From positions 62,001 through 126,000 of the forward strand of contig NZ_JAAIII010000002.1 of NCBI RefSeq assembly GCF_012932425.1: DNA of 64,000 nt, given 5' to 3'. The DNA comes from Bifidobacterium oedipodis (GTDB lineage: Bacteria; Actinomycetota; Actinomycetes; Actinomycetales; Bifidobacteriaceae). The notes under the pieces are model-generated. The model had not been told where the DNA came from, made no database searches, and saw nothing but the letters and a program-made list of their open reading frames with translations. Within the stretch, counting starts at the first letter, position 1; each line of letters begins with the position of its first letter. The translations under genes were made by a program, and so were the position numbers. This document shows positions 26,892-36,341 of the stretch, piece by piece.

Positions 26892-28368
26892 GGTAGGTTT
26901 GCCCCGCTTTCAGGTCGGGATCGGCAATCAGATTATGTCGCGCCGCATGGGTCACCGTGACGGTCACGAAATCGCCAATCTGAGGCTCAGGATAGCCTTC
27001 GGGCACACCGATATGCACCAGCACGCCGGTTTTCTCACGACCGGTGACACGATGGGTGGCCGCATCCTTCTTGCCTTGGGTGCCGGTGATCATCACCTCA
27101 ACCGTTTTGCCTTCGAAGGTTTTGAGATTCTCTTCGGTGATCTGCTCTTGCAATGCCACCAAACGTTCGAAACGATCCTGCACCACATCATGTGGCACCT
27201 GTTCCATTTCGGCGGCAGGTGTGCCGGGGCGCGGCGAATAGATGAACGTGAAGGCGGATGAGAAGCGTGCCTGACGCACCACATCAAGCGTGGCTTGGAA
27301 ATCCTCTTCGGTTTCGCCAGGGAAACCGACGATGATATCAGTGGAGATCTGCGCATCAGGCATGGCCTGACGCACCTTGCCAAGGATGTCCATGAACTTG
27401 GTGGTGCGGTAGGAGCGGCGCATCGCACGCAGAATCTTGTCAGATCCGGATTGCAGCGGCATATGCAGCTGATGCATCACATTCGGAGTTTCGGCCATGG
27501 CGGCGATTACATCATCGGTAAACGCGGCCGGATGCGGCGAGGTGAAGCGCACACGCTCCAATCCCTCAATCTCACCGCAGGCGCGCAACAGTTTGCTGAA
27601 CGCGTACCGATCGCCAATGCCGTAGCCGAAGGAGTTCACGTTCTGTCCCAGCAGCGTCACTTCTTTGGCGCCGTCGGCCACGCAGGCGCGCACTTCGTCA
27701 AGAATGTCGCCGGGGCGACGGTCCTTCTCCTTGCCTCGCGTGGTGGGCACGATGCAGAAGGTGCAGGTGTTATTACAGCCCACGGAAATCGCCACCCACG
27801 AACTGATGCGTGAGGCGCGGGCTGCTGGCAGCTGGCTGGGGAACACTTCAAGCTGGTCGGCAACCTTAACCTGCGGGGTACCGCTGGCACGGTTCTGATC
27901 AAGCAGGCTCGGCAGGTCACCGATATTCTTCGTGCCGAACACGGCGGCAATCCACGGCGCCTTTTTCGCAATCTTCTCGCGGTCAAGCTGGGCCATGCAG
28001 CCGCCCACCGCAATCTGCAGGTTCGGACGCTGGCGCTTCATATCAGCCCACAATCCGACGGTGCCATACATACGTTCGGCGGCGTTCTCGCGCACGGCGC
28101 AGGTGTTGAGCACGATCAGGTCAACGTCATGGCCTTCGATCTGCTCTTCAGTGGCCGGCACATATCCATCAGCCTCAAGCACGCCGGCGATGCGTTCGGA
28201 ATCGTGCACATTCATCTGGCAGCCGAGCGTGTGAATATGGAACACACCTTTGCCGCGCTGGCCGGCGATTGCTGCGGCATCCTCGGTTTCGGCGGTAATC
28301 GAGGCGCGCTCCGCCTCGGTCATCATGTCTTCGTTCATGCTGCCCATGGTATCGGCGGGGCTTGTCAT
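26878..28368 (-). CDS. miaB: tRNA-2-methylthio-N6-dimethylallyladenosine synthase
   Basis: Of 496 residues, the MTTase N-terminal domain begins [13 protein letters not shown] ([17 protein letters not shown]). The radical-SAM cluster is in [17 protein letters not shown] (CxxxCxxC), and a C-terminal TRAM domain follows. It methylthiolates i6A37 made by MiaA, whose gene overlaps it. The start is uncertain because 28368, 28338 and 28326 lack strong ribosome binding sites. It diverges from the alarmone synthetase gene. Confidence 0.95.
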   Translation of the reverse strand: MTSPADTMGSMNEDMMTEAERASITAETEDAAAIAGQRGKGVFHIHTLGCQMNVHDSERIAGVLEADGYVPATEEQIEGHDVDLIVLNTCAVRENAAERMYGTVGLWADMKRQRPNLQIAVGGCMAQLDREKIAKKAPWIAAVFGTKNIGDLPSLLDQNRASGTPQVKVADQLEVFPSQLPAARASRISSWVAISVGCNNTCTFCIVPTTRGKEKDRRPGDILDEVRACVADGAKEVTLLGQNVNSFGYGIGDRYAFSKLLRACGEIEGLERVRFTSPHPAAFTDDVIAAMAETPNVMHQLHMPLQSGSDKILRAMRRSYRTTKFMDILGKVRQAMPDAQISTDIIVGFPGETEEDFQATLDVVRQARFSSAFTFIYSPRPGTPAAEMEQVPHDVVQDRFERLVALQEQITEENLKTFEGKTVEVMITGTQGKKDAATHRVTGREKTGVLVHIGVPEGYPEPQIGDFVTVTVTHAARHNLIADPDLKAGQTYHVRH

Positions 28369-28462
28369 GCGTCATGCGCAACCTGACAGTTTGCTGGGCA
28401 TATTGCGGAGATTTCCGCCCGAACTCCGAATTGGCGACATCGGGCCGGTATTATTGGTGCCC

Positions 28463-29197
28463 GTGATACTTGACCGACATAACCGACTGAGTTCCTCCGA
28501 CCTGCAGTCCCGGCTGAAGAACATCGATCTGGGCAACGGGCGTGTATTCAGCGCTGACCAAATCACCGAATTCGTCGATCAGATGCAGGTGTATGAGGGC
28601 GCGATGTACGAGATCAGCACCAAGCTGGAGATTCTCGACGACGAGTTCCAGGTGCGGTTCAGCCACGATCCGATTCATCACATGGAGCGGCGACTGAAAT
28701 CAATCAATTCGATTATCGGCAAACTGGAGCGCAAGGGGCTTGCGATTTCAGTGGAGTCGGTGAAAGACAATCTGTTCGATGTGGCCGGCATCCGCGTGAT
28801 CTGCAATTATCGCGATGACGTGTATTCCGTGTCGAACTACCTGTCTTCGCAGTCCGACATTCAGGTGCTGCGTGTAAAGGATTACATCAAGAACCCCAAG
28901 CAGAACGGCTACCGTTCGCTGCATGTGATCTACGCGGTGCCGGTATTCCTGTCCTCCGGCGCACACTATACGCCAGTGGAGGTGCAGTTCCGCACCATCG
29001 CCATGGATTACTGGGCAAGCCTGGAGCACGCGCTGCGCTATAAAACCGATCTGCCCGATGCCAGGCTCTCCGAGCATTCGCAAACACTGCTCGACTGCGC
29101 GCGTTCCCTGCAGAACATCGAAGTGCAGATGCAGAACATCCACCGTGATATCAACGGCGCGCCACAAGTGGGCGAGGCACCCAAAACCTCTGACTGA
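28463..29197 (+). CDS. relQ: Small alarmone synthetase (RelQ/YjbM-like GTP pyrophosphokinase)
   Basis: A single RelA/SpoT synthetase domain (about 244 residues from GTG 28463) lacks hydrolase and regulatory domains. Key segments are RRLKSINSIIGKLERKG, DVAGIRVICNYRDDVY, DYIKNPKQNGYRSLHVIY and VEVQFRTIAMDYWASLEHALRYK. It makes (p)ppGpp or pGpp from GTP/GDP and ATP. The GTG at 28463 is preferred because ATG 28370 would abut the divergent miaB start. A TATTAT box 8 bases before the GTG suggests a leaderless transcript. Confidence 0.9.
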   Translation: MILDRHNRLSSSDLQSRLKNIDLGNGRVFSADQITEFVDQMQVYEGAMYEISTKLEILDDEFQVRFSHDPIHHMERRLKSINSIIGKLERKGLAISVESVKDNLFDVAGIRVICNYRDDVYSVSNYLSSQSDIQVLRVKDYIKNPKQNGYRSLHVIYAVPVFLSSGAHYTPVEVQFRTIAMDYWASLEHALRYKTDLPDARLSEHSQTLLDCARSLQNIEVQMQNIHRDINGAPQVGEAPKTSD

Positions 29198-29200
29198 TTG

Positions 29201-29239
29201 GTTGTGTTCCATTGCGGAAGGTGCGCAATGGAACACAAC
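29201..29239. terminator. Bidirectional terminator hairpin
   Basis: A perfect 16-base-pair stem (GTTGTGTTCCATTGCG) with a 7-base loop lies between the convergent relQ and EamA genes. Confidence 0.75.
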
Positions 29240-29250
29240 ATAGCGTGGGG

Positions 29251-30231
29251 TTACTTACGCTGTAACCAAGCCGGCAGTTTTGCCGGGGCCTGAGCCAGCA
29301 GCGTACCCACGAAAATCAATGTGCAGCCAAGGTAGCCGCGCGGGGTCATTATTTCACCGAGGAAGATCGCCCCGCCCACCACAGAGAAGAACGATTCGAG
29401 GCTCATAATCAGGCTCGCCCTGGTGGGCGGCACCCACTGCTGCCCCACGACCTGCAACGTGTAGGCGATGCCCACCGAGCCGATGCCCGCGTACAGAATC
29501 GGAATCCAAGCGCCGAACGCGCCACTCCAGTTCACCGATCCCTCAATCAGCGACCCCACCCAGCTCAGAGCCGCAGTGGTGCAGAATTGGCCAAAGGAGA
29601 GTTGAATCGCGTCTACCTGTGCGCCAAGTTCATCGATGACCAGAATATGTGCGGCGAACAGTACGGCTGTGAACAGCAACAGCAGATCGGCCAATCCCAG
29701 TGAGCCGAACCCATCGGTAATGCACAGGAAGTAAAAACCGGCTACGGCAAGCGCCACAGCCACGATAACCAATGCGCCCACACGACGACGCAGGAACATG
29801 AATGCAAGCAGCGGCACCATCACAATGTATAGGGCGGTGAGAAAGCCTGCGCGTCCGGCCGATTTGCCATACAGAATGCCATACTGCTGTAGGGTGCTGG
29901 CGAGGAACAGCACAATGCCGCAGATGATGCTGACAACCACTGGGCTGGCCAGCGCTTTTTTCCAAATCGTCACCGACCTGCGGCTTTCATCAGACGCATG
30001 CATGCTGTCGGCAGCAACGCCATTGTTCTGCGTATTCCGCGCTTCCTGCTTACTGTGTCGCTGCCAAAGCAGAATAGGTACCAGTGAAAGCGCCCCTAGG
30101 GTGAAGCGTGTGGCATTGAAGAATAGCGGCGACATGGAATCCATGCCCTGCACCTGCGCCACAAAGGCGAATCCCCAGATCAAGGCCGTCAGCAGCAGGC
30201 ACAGCATGCCCGCGATCTCTTGTCTTCTCAT
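29251..30231 (-). CDS. EamA/DMT-superfamily transporter
   Basis: This 326-residue protein has ten membrane helices in two five-helix EamA repeats (FVAQVQGMDSMSPLFFNATRF near the start of the first). A hydrophilic loop at about 60-85 lies between helices two and three. The family exports or imports metabolites such as amino acids or nucleosides. The substrate cannot be inferred. It is a single-gene unit. Confidence 0.88.
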   Translation of the reverse strand: MRRQEIAGMLCLLLTALIWGFAFVAQVQGMDSMSPLFFNATRFTLGALSLVPILLWQRHSKQEARNTQNNGVAADSMHASDESRRSVTIWKKALASPVVVSIICGIVLFLASTLQQYGILYGKSAGRAGFLTALYIVMVPLLAFMFLRRRVGALVIVAVALAVAGFYFLCITDGFGSLGLADLLLLFTAVLFAAHILVIDELGAQVDAIQLSFGQFCTTAALSWVGSLIEGSVNWSGAFGAWIPILYAGIGSVGIAYTLQVVGQQWVPPTRASLIMSLESFFSVVGGAIFLGEIMTPRGYLGCTLIFVGTLLAQAPAKLPAWLQRK

Positions 30232-30271
30232 GATTCACCAAACTAACGCGGCCATGTGACGGATATGAAAA

Positions 30272-30296
30272 ACCCGGCCACTTTGGGTGGCCGGGT
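30272..30296 (-). terminator. Terminator after the BI-1 gene
   Basis: A 10-base-pair stem (ACCCGGCCAC/GTGGCCGGGT) with a 5-base loop is followed on the minus strand by five T residues. Confidence 0.85.
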
Positions 30297-30373
30297 AAAT
30301 CACAAGTCAACGCCGATCATCAGCTGATACTGGCATCGATGCATCCGCAGATGTTTGTGCTGGGCGAACGCGA

Positions 30374-31264
30374 CTAGTCGCGGTTGCCGAGCAACTGCAG
30401 GATGTAGAGGAACATGTTCACGAAATCGAGGTACAGGTTCAGTGCGCACAGGATGGAGATCTTCTTGATCATCTCCTCGCCCTGCGTCTCGTACTGCGCG
30501 AACAGGGCACGCGTGGACTGTGCATCGTAGATGGTCATGCCGGCGAACAGCACCAGGCCAATCGCGCATACGATCTGGGTCATGCCGTCCACCTGGAAGA
30601 GCATCAGCACCAGCTGGGAGACGATGAGTACAATCAGGCCCACCATCAGAATCGGACCAGCCTTGAGCATGTTGAACTTGGTGGTCATACCGAACATGGT
30701 CAGCACGAAGAAGAACGCGGCAGTAATACCGAGCGCGATGCCAATCGAACCAAGATCATAGACCAGGAAGATGGAGCTGAGGGTGAAGCCCATCAGCGCG
30801 GCGTATACGTAGAACAGCACACGGGCGGTGGTGGTGCTCATCTTCATAATGCGTGCGCCAAGCGCAATCGCCAGGCCGATCTGCACCACGCACAAGCCGA
30901 TGAGGCCAATCATGCCGGTGGCCATCAGGAAGCTGACGTAGGCGCCTTGGCCCAGAACGGCGACCAGTGCGGTGACGATCAGGCCGATGGTCATTTCTCC
31001 ATAGGCCCGGGTCACGGAGGCGCGACGCGCCTGCTCGACGTTGTAGGTCATCGTCGTGTCCATCGTGGCGCCGGCGGCACCCATGCCGGCGGCGGCGTAT
31101 TGGGGGGCGCCCTGCTGTGCCCACTGGTAGGTGGGGGCCTGCTGAGGCTGCTGCTGGGCGTACTGGTAGCCCTGCTGCTGAGCGTTGTAGTCGGGGGTAT
31201 TGTATTGCGGGTTGTAGCCGTTGGCTTGCGCCCCATTGTTGCGGGGCTGCTGACCGAATGTCAT
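30374..31264 (-). CDS. Bax inhibitor-1/YccA-family membrane protein with Q/Y-rich tail
   Basis: Of 296 residues, about 1-70 form a Gln/Tyr/Asn/Pro/Ala-rich, low-complexity cytosolic tail (YNPQYNTPDYNAQQQGYQYA). Seven membrane helices of the BI-1 fold follow. The C-terminal segment (ALNLYLDFVNMFLYILQLLGNRD) matches the family and carries the Asp pair of the pH-sensing pore region. Bacterial members are cation leak channels or protease modulators. The tail resembles prion-like sequences and is longer than in typical YccA. Confidence 0.88.
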   Translation of the reverse strand: MTFGQQPRNNGAQANGYNPQYNTPDYNAQQQGYQYAQQQPQQAPTYQWAQQGAPQYAAAGMGAAGATMDTTMTYNVEQARRASVTRAYGEMTIGLIVTALVAVLGQGAYVSFLMATGMIGLIGLCVVQIGLAIALGARIMKMSTTTARVLFYVYAALMGFTLSSIFLVYDLGSIGIALGITAAFFFVLTMFGMTTKFNMLKAGPILMVGLIVLIVSQLVLMLFQVDGMTQIVCAIGLVLFAGMTIYDAQSTRALFAQYETQGEEMIKKISILCALNLYLDFVNMFLYILQLLGNRD

Positions 31265-31353
31265 AATCGCTCCTTACCTTTCATCTGTCTATCCCCATCC
31301 TAGAGGAGTCAAGCTGAAAACTCCATGAAAGACTTACGCCCCAGAGCGAAATC

Positions 31354-31390
31354 GTGCGGTGGGGCGGTTCGAAACGCCACTCCACCGCAC
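31354..31390 (-). terminator. Hairpin after the DUF5067 gene
   Basis: A 9-base-pair outer stem (GTGCGGTGG/CCACCGCAC) with an inner GGCG/CGCC stem lies 57 bases beyond the leftward stop. It lacks a T tract. Confidence 0.45.
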
Positions 31391-31446
31391 ATGATTGACC
31401 AGCTAATCATCACCAGTATTCGCGTACCACTGTTATGCAGAGGTTG

Positions 31447-32262
31447 TTATTGCAGGGTGAAGGTGTGGCTCACCTTGGATTCGTCACTAACGGAGAATAG
31501 GGCGGTGACATCGACCGTAACCGGCGAGTCATCCTGCAACACATATCCCAAGGTCACCGTGGCCGTGGCGTCCGGCTGTGTTTCGGCAAGATACGAAGCC
31601 GAATCATATCCCTCCGGAGACTCGGTGTAGATGGCGGTGGCCAATTTGGTGCCATTCTGGAATGCCTTCGCATTAACCAGTGTCGCGAAGGAATTGTTCT
31701 TATCAGTAGTGTTCGTCCACTCGTAAGTGACCAGAACCGTGGGATTGCCCTCATAATCGTTACCACTGCGTGCTGCGGAGATGATACGCACATGGGCACC
31801 TTCAATATCACCTTCCATATCCTGTTCGCCTTTCTCGGTGTTGGCGCTGTCATTGGCATCTTTGTTTGTATTACCGGCATCGGCGGATTGGGAGGTATCA
31901 ATGCCCTTCGACTGTTTCACGGCGTCGTCCAAGGCTTTGCTGGCTGCGGATTGCATAGCCAGCGTAATCACGATGGCAAGCACCGACAGCACCGCCGCAA
32001 CAACCGACAGCACTTTGCCATGTTTTTTGCCACGGAAGGTGGTGACTATAGCCACAATGGCGAATATTGCGCCGATGACGCCCATAACGGCAGCTAAATT
32101 ATTGATGATGGGAATGAAGCTTAATATCAGGGCGATAATTCCTAATATCAGCGCGACAATACCTGCCACTGTGGTATGGCGAGGAGGCTGCGCAGCAGAA
32201 CTGCGATTCGAAACCGGAGGCATGCCTGCGGGTGGCTGAGCAGGCGTGTTAGGAGAGCTCAT
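31447..32262 (-). CDS. DUF4190-like anchored protein with DUF5067 domain
   Basis: Of 271 residues, a Pro-rich cytosolic start is followed by a hydrophobic hairpin of two to three helices (about 30-105, with the RGKKHGK loop between). A polar Asp/Asn/Lys linker (115-150) leads to an extracellular DUF5067 beta domain (VRIISAARSGNDYEGNPTVLVTYEWTN). Such proteins occur in bifidobacteria and lactobacilli, with unknown ligands. The exported domain suggests a surface-stress or peptide-binding role, but this is not shown by the sequence. Confidence 0.78.
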   Translation of the reverse strand: MSSPNTPAQPPAGMPPVSNRSSAAQPPRHTTVAGIVALILGIIALILSFIPIINNLAAVMGVIGAIFAIVAIVTTFRGKKHGKVLSVVAAVLSVLAIVITLAMQSAASKALDDAVKQSKGIDTSQSADAGNTNKDANDSANTEKGEQDMEGDIEGAHVRIISAARSGNDYEGNPTVLVTYEWTNTTDKNNSFATLVNAKAFQNGTKLATAIYTESPEGYDSASYLAETQPDATATVTLGYVLQDDSPVTVDVTALFSVSDESKVSHTFTLQ

Positions 32263-32445
32263 AACGTCCTTCTTTCTCGTATCGAACGAGGCGAATCTCG
32301 TACGCTATCGACGTTATCGGCTCCCTCACGCACGCGTCAGTGTACGAATGGTCATTGATTGTTACCCATTCGGGCACTGTTGGGTTGCCGGTTATGACCG
32401 CATGTCCAATGGCGACAAAGCTACGTGTGGCAATACAGTGGATCT

Positions 32446-33855
32446 ATGACCGCATCAGCACCTCTCCCCGATCCGCCGACAACGCCGGCATCACCAACAA
32501 CACATCGCCGAAATAGACACCTTCCGTCTTGGATGTCTGGCTTTTTGACGGATACGGACGACGAAGTACCGGTGCATACACGGTCATGGTGCACTGCCAC
32601 AATGATTTTCACTGCCGTGTTTTGTTGTTTGGCGCAATGTTCGTTCACCGCCCAGCAGTATGTAGCCGAACCGCAAAATGGCATGTATATGTGGATGATT
32701 GTCAGCACACTACTGGCATTCGTGTTTCCATTCCTACTCATTGCCCGTTCTCATCATCCCGAACCAGTGTTCTGGGCATGTGGTGCCATCGTACTGGCAT
32801 TCCCCTACGATCCGATGCTGGTATTGATGTCGTTGACCGCCTTGCTCGCCCGTCGTTCTGACGTCAGACGCACGGCACGAGCGGTCGCTGCGACAACCGT
32901 CATCGCGGTCTGGGCACAGTTGCGTGACGCGCTCAATCCAGCCGATGCCTCACTATGGCATATGTTCTTCGCCAAACCGCATACCGGGCAAAACGGCGTG
33001 CCGCTGGTGATGCTTACCGGGGAAACGCCGGTAGTTCTCACCGCTGCGGCGGTAGCGCTTGTGGAGGTTATCATCGCCACGCTTGTCGGTTTGCATATCC
33101 GTTCGAAGGCCAACCTGCAAACCGTCAAGGCACGCGCCGACGCAGCTGCCAGCCATGCGGCCACACTGCAAAGCGATCTTAACAATCAGCAGCTCGCTGA
33201 CGCCATTGCCGCCGAAGCACATGACACACTGGCGCATTCGCTATCACTGCTTGCATTGAACGCGAGCGCGCTGCAGGCCGAAGCGAGCAAATTGGAACCT
33301 TCCGCACATACGCAGGCGTTAGTACACCAGTCGGAGGATATCCGCAGACAAGCAGCCGGTGCGCTGGATGAGGCACATGCGATTATCGACATGCTTCGCC
33401 ATCCACAACAGGCGTGGGAACAGCTCATCCCCTCCGACGACACCGCTCTGACACGCGATTCCTTGGATGCGCTCATCAGTGAAACCCGCAATGCCGGCAT
33501 GCAACTCAACACTTGGATTGACATCCAACAGCTGAGCGATCTCGACGACGGCATCAGCAAAATCGCCTACCGTGCCATCCAGGAGGGATTAACCAACGCA
33601 CGCCGCCATGCCCCGGACGCACCAGTGTCTTTGGAGGCGACTGCGGATCCCGCACATGGCGTGCACGTGCATGTCAGTAATCCGGTACCGATAGTTTCCG
33701 CCGCATCACAGGAGCGGGATCGATCCCATAACGGGCTCACCGGTTTGACAGCTCGCGTATCCGCTGTGCAAGGCGCGTGCCATTACGGATTCGATGAGCG
33801 ACACAATTTCCGTCTTGATGTGCGTCTGCCCTGGACACAGGCGAAGCACCGCTAG
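32446..33855 (+). CDS. Sensor histidine kinase, HisKA_3 type
   Basis: From ATG 32446 (32425 is possible) it has 469 residues. A cytosolic Pro-rich start and five or so membrane helices (about 50-230) precede a dimerisation helix with EAHDTLAHSLSLLALNASAL, where the phosphoacceptor His is in AEAHDTLAHS. A HATPase domain follows (YRAIQEGLTNARRHA, HNGLTGLTARVSAVQG). It is 5 bases from its response regulator. The signal is unknown. Confidence 0.88.
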   Translation: MTASAPLPDPPTTPASPTTHRRNRHLPSWMSGFLTDTDDEVPVHTRSWCTATMIFTAVFCCLAQCSFTAQQYVAEPQNGMYMWMIVSTLLAFVFPFLLIARSHHPEPVFWACGAIVLAFPYDPMLVLMSLTALLARRSDVRRTARAVAATTVIAVWAQLRDALNPADASLWHMFFAKPHTGQNGVPLVMLTGETPVVLTAAAVALVEVIIATLVGLHIRSKANLQTVKARADAAASHAATLQSDLNNQQLADAIAAEAHDTLAHSLSLLALNASALQAEASKLEPSAHTQALVHQSEDIRRQAAGALDEAHAIIDMLRHPQQAWEQLIPSDDTALTRDSLDALISETRNAGMQLNTWIDIQQLSDLDDGISKIAYRAIQEGLTNARRHAPDAPVSLEATADPAHGVHVHVSNPVPIVSAASQERDRSHNGLTGLTARVSAVQGACHYGFDERHNFRLDVRLPWTQAKHR

Positions 33856-33860
33856 ACTGG

Positions 33861-34553
33861 ATGCACGTGAGTGAAGTGAATCAGAACGTTCCCATCCGAG
33901 TCAGCGTGATCGACGATGATCCGATGATCTGTCAGGCGATGAGCCTGATTCTTACCGACTATTCTTCGGGGCGTATTCATGTGGTATCCACATCCACTGA
34001 TGGAGCATCTGCTGTGGAACGAGCACGCGACGAGCACCCCGATGTGGTGTTAATGGATATCGCTATGCCCGGCATGGATGGGATTAAGTCGACACGGGCC
34101 ATGCGTGCGCTTGCCCGTCCGCCGCATGTGTTGATGCTTACCTCACTCAGCCCGTCGAATACCGTGGAGAGAGCCGTGGAAGCTGGTGCGGAGGGATTCA
34201 TTTCGAAAACAGACGCTCCTGAAGACATCATCAGACGCGTGCTGGGCGTGTGTTTGGGAAATCCTCAATTCAACGCCGCCAGTCAACGTCAGCTTATCGG
34301 CGATTTGAGTTCGCAGCGCCCGCGTTCGCGTCGAGATGAGGCACGAGCTATGTTGGATGCCTTGCCCGAACGCGAACGCGAGGCGGTGATACTCGCCGCC
34401 GAAGGCTACACCAATGCAGAAATTGCTGCGAGGATGTTCATCTCGGAGCGCACCGCCAAAGCCCACCTTTCATCGGCTTCCGACAAACTGAGCATGGGAC
34501 GCGTACAAATGGCACGTCTGGTCGAGCGCGCCGATCTGCCGGCACGCCTATAA
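33861..34553 (+). CDS. NarL/LuxR-type response regulator
   Basis: This 230-residue regulator has acidic residues VIDDDPM, phosphoacceptor Asp in VVLMDIAMPGMDG, switch Lys in GFISKTDAPED and a C-terminal LuxR helix-turn-helix (LPEREREAVILAAEGYTNAEIA... ERTAKAHLSSASDKL). It lies 5 bases after the kinase gene and is its partner. Residue 1 may be the ATG at 33861 or the GTG two codons later. Confidence 0.92.
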   Translation: MHVSEVNQNVPIRVSVIDDDPMICQAMSLILTDYSSGRIHVVSTSTDGASAVERARDEHPDVVLMDIAMPGMDGIKSTRAMRALARPPHVLMLTSLSPSNTVERAVEAGAEGFISKTDAPEDIIRRVLGVCLGNPQFNAASQRQLIGDLSSQRPRSRRDEARAMLDALPEREREAVILAAEGYTNAEIAARMFISERTAKAHLSSASDKLSMGRVQMARLVERADLPARL

Positions 34554-34590
34554 CGCAGCTTGCGGGATGCACGGCCAACTACCGTAGAAA

Positions 34591-35214
34591 CTACGCTACC
34601 GATGAATTAACGAGTTCGATGTCGTTGGCTTGCATTTCTGTGCGGGCGGCTTGACCGAGTTCGGCGCTGACCGGCACCGTCAGATCGGTGAACACACGCA
34701 CGTCATAACCAAGACGCCGGGCGTCGAGCGCGGTTTCCTTGACGCAATGCGATTCGGCAATGCCTACCACATCCACCTGCAGCACATTCGCGTCGGCGAG
34801 CGCCGTGGCCAAAGTATGACCGGCCTCGAGTTCGGCGGCGACCTGCTCGCGCGACTGGATACGATCCGAATTGTCCTCGATGCCTTCAAAACCGGAGTAG
34901 GCGGCTGAATACTGGCCTTTCTTGAAATGGTGCGCAATGTTCAGCGCCGCAATGGCGGGGTGAAGCTCGGCGTTCGGCGTGCCGGCCTTGCCGTGCACCG
35001 GCCAGGTGTCCACGAAGTCCGGATGGTCGGACCAGTGATCGCCCGGTTCGATATGCCAATCCTGCGTGGTGGCGATGTAGTCGTAGTCGGCGCGGTGCTG
35101 CTTCACGAATGCGGCGATACGCTCGGCCACTGCATTGCCGCCTTCCACACCCAGTTCGCCGCCCTCGCAGAATGTCGGTTGTACATCGACCACGATTAAT
35201 GCCTGTTGTGCCAT
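34591..35214 (-). CDS. pncA: Nicotinamidase / isochorismatase-family amidase
   Basis: From ATG 35214 (GAGAAAGG upstream) it has 207 residues. The Cys-dependent triad is visible: Asp in IVVDVQPTFCEGGEL, Lys in FKKGQYSAAYSGFEG and Cys in GIAESHCVKETALDARRLG. Metal ligands lie in TTQDWHIEPGDHW. These match PncA, which converts nicotinamide to nicotinate for NAD salvage. It diverges from the formate/nitrite channel. Confidence 0.9.
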   Translation of the reverse strand: MAQQALIVVDVQPTFCEGGELGVEGGNAVAERIAAFVKQHRADYDYIATTQDWHIEPGDHWSDHPDFVDTWPVHGKAGTPNAELHPAIAALNIAHHFKKGQYSAAYSGFEGIEDNSDRIQSREQVAAELEAGHTLATALADANVLQVDVVGIAESHCVKETALDARRLGYDVRVFTDLTVPVSAELGQAARTEMQANDIELVNSSVA

Positions 35215-35327
35215 GTGATTGCCTTTCTCTTGGCTTGGTCTCCATCTTAATGGCGCAACGGGCTCTGTGAGCAAGTTCATATGCAACAGATTAGGCCGTT
35301 GCACACCTGCATGGCACACTGGCGGGT

Positions 35328-36305
35328 ATGGAAGAGAATAATTCGCAATCACCCACAACCTCAGCAACCCCGCTCACGCCGGCATCTCCATTCGCCGCGC
35401 CTCAACCCATGGATCCGCTATTCCCCGGCCGCACTTTCGTGAGCACCGTGCTTGACGCCTTGGATTCCAAGAAGACCATGACCGGCAAGATGACCGGCAA
35501 ATATATGCAGCGTGCCATTATGGCCGGCCTGTTTGTGGGTATTTTCTTCACCACGTATTTTGTGATCGCCGCCGCATTCGCCGGTGCCGATGCCCCGGTT
35601 TGGATGCCGGTAATGGGCCGCGTGCTCGCCTCGCTGACCTTCGGTTGGGCGCTGGTGCTGATCTTCTATACGAATTCCGAACTGCTTACCTCGAATATGA
35701 TGATCGTGTCCATCGGCGCCTACCATCACCGCATCAACTGGGTGCGTTCGGCCCGTATTCTGGCGCTGTGTTTTCTTGGCAATCTGATCGGCGGACTGAT
35801 TGTGGCCGTGCTGCTGCGCTTCTCCACTATTGCCGACGGTGCCACCTTTGAGGCGATGGTGAATGCGGTGCAGCTGAAAACCGGATATCTGACCTCCGGC
35901 GCATTCGGTTGGGCGGATTTATTCGTGCGTGCGATTTTCTGCAACTTCTGCATCAATATCGGCATGTTGATGGTGTACAACGGCAAACTCACCAACGATT
36001 TCACCAAATGCGTGATTATGGTGGTGGCCGTGTTCGTGTTCGCATTCCTTGGCTTTGAACACTCCGTGGCCGATTCGGTGCTGTTCCTGATCGTCGGCAT
36101 GCATGGCGTGGGCAATGTTCTGCTGGAAATCGGCACAATCATCGTGGTGCTGCTGGGCAATTTCGTGGGAGGCGGCCTGTTGATCGGTCTGAACTTCGCA
36201 GTGATGAACGATCGGCCGCACTCCCCCGCCTCACCGGTGACGCACTACCCGCAGTCCGTTCTGCATAGCATCAACCCTCACGCCTCATCCGCAGGCAAGG
36301 CCTGA
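35328..36305 (+). CDS. Formate/nitrite transporter family channel
   Basis: Of 325 residues, a Pro/Ser-rich start (1-50) is followed by six membrane helices in the FocA fold (TYFVIAAAFAGADAPVWMPVMGRVLASLTFGWALVLI region, then SELLTSNMM and FEHSVADSVLFLIVGM). FNT pentamers pass formate, nitrite or related anions. Bifidobacteria make formate via pyruvate formate-lyase, which would fit formate efflux. The specific anion is inferred. Confidence 0.88.
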   Translation: MEENNSQSPTTSATPLTPASPFAAPQPMDPLFPGRTFVSTVLDALDSKKTMTGKMTGKYMQRAIMAGLFVGIFFTTYFVIAAAFAGADAPVWMPVMGRVLASLTFGWALVLIFYTNSELLTSNMMIVSIGAYHHRINWVRSARILALCFLGNLIGGLIVAVLLRFSTIADGATFEAMVNAVQLKTGYLTSGAFGWADLFVRAIFCNFCINIGMLMVYNGKLTNDFTKCVIMVVAVFVFAFLGFEHSVADSVLFLIVGMHGVGNVLLEIGTIIVVLLGNFVGGGLLIGLNFAVMNDRPHSPASPVTHYPQSVLHSINPHASSAGKA

Positions 36306-36341
36306 GATTGGGCGGGCAAGCAGCGCCACGAACGTTGCTGG

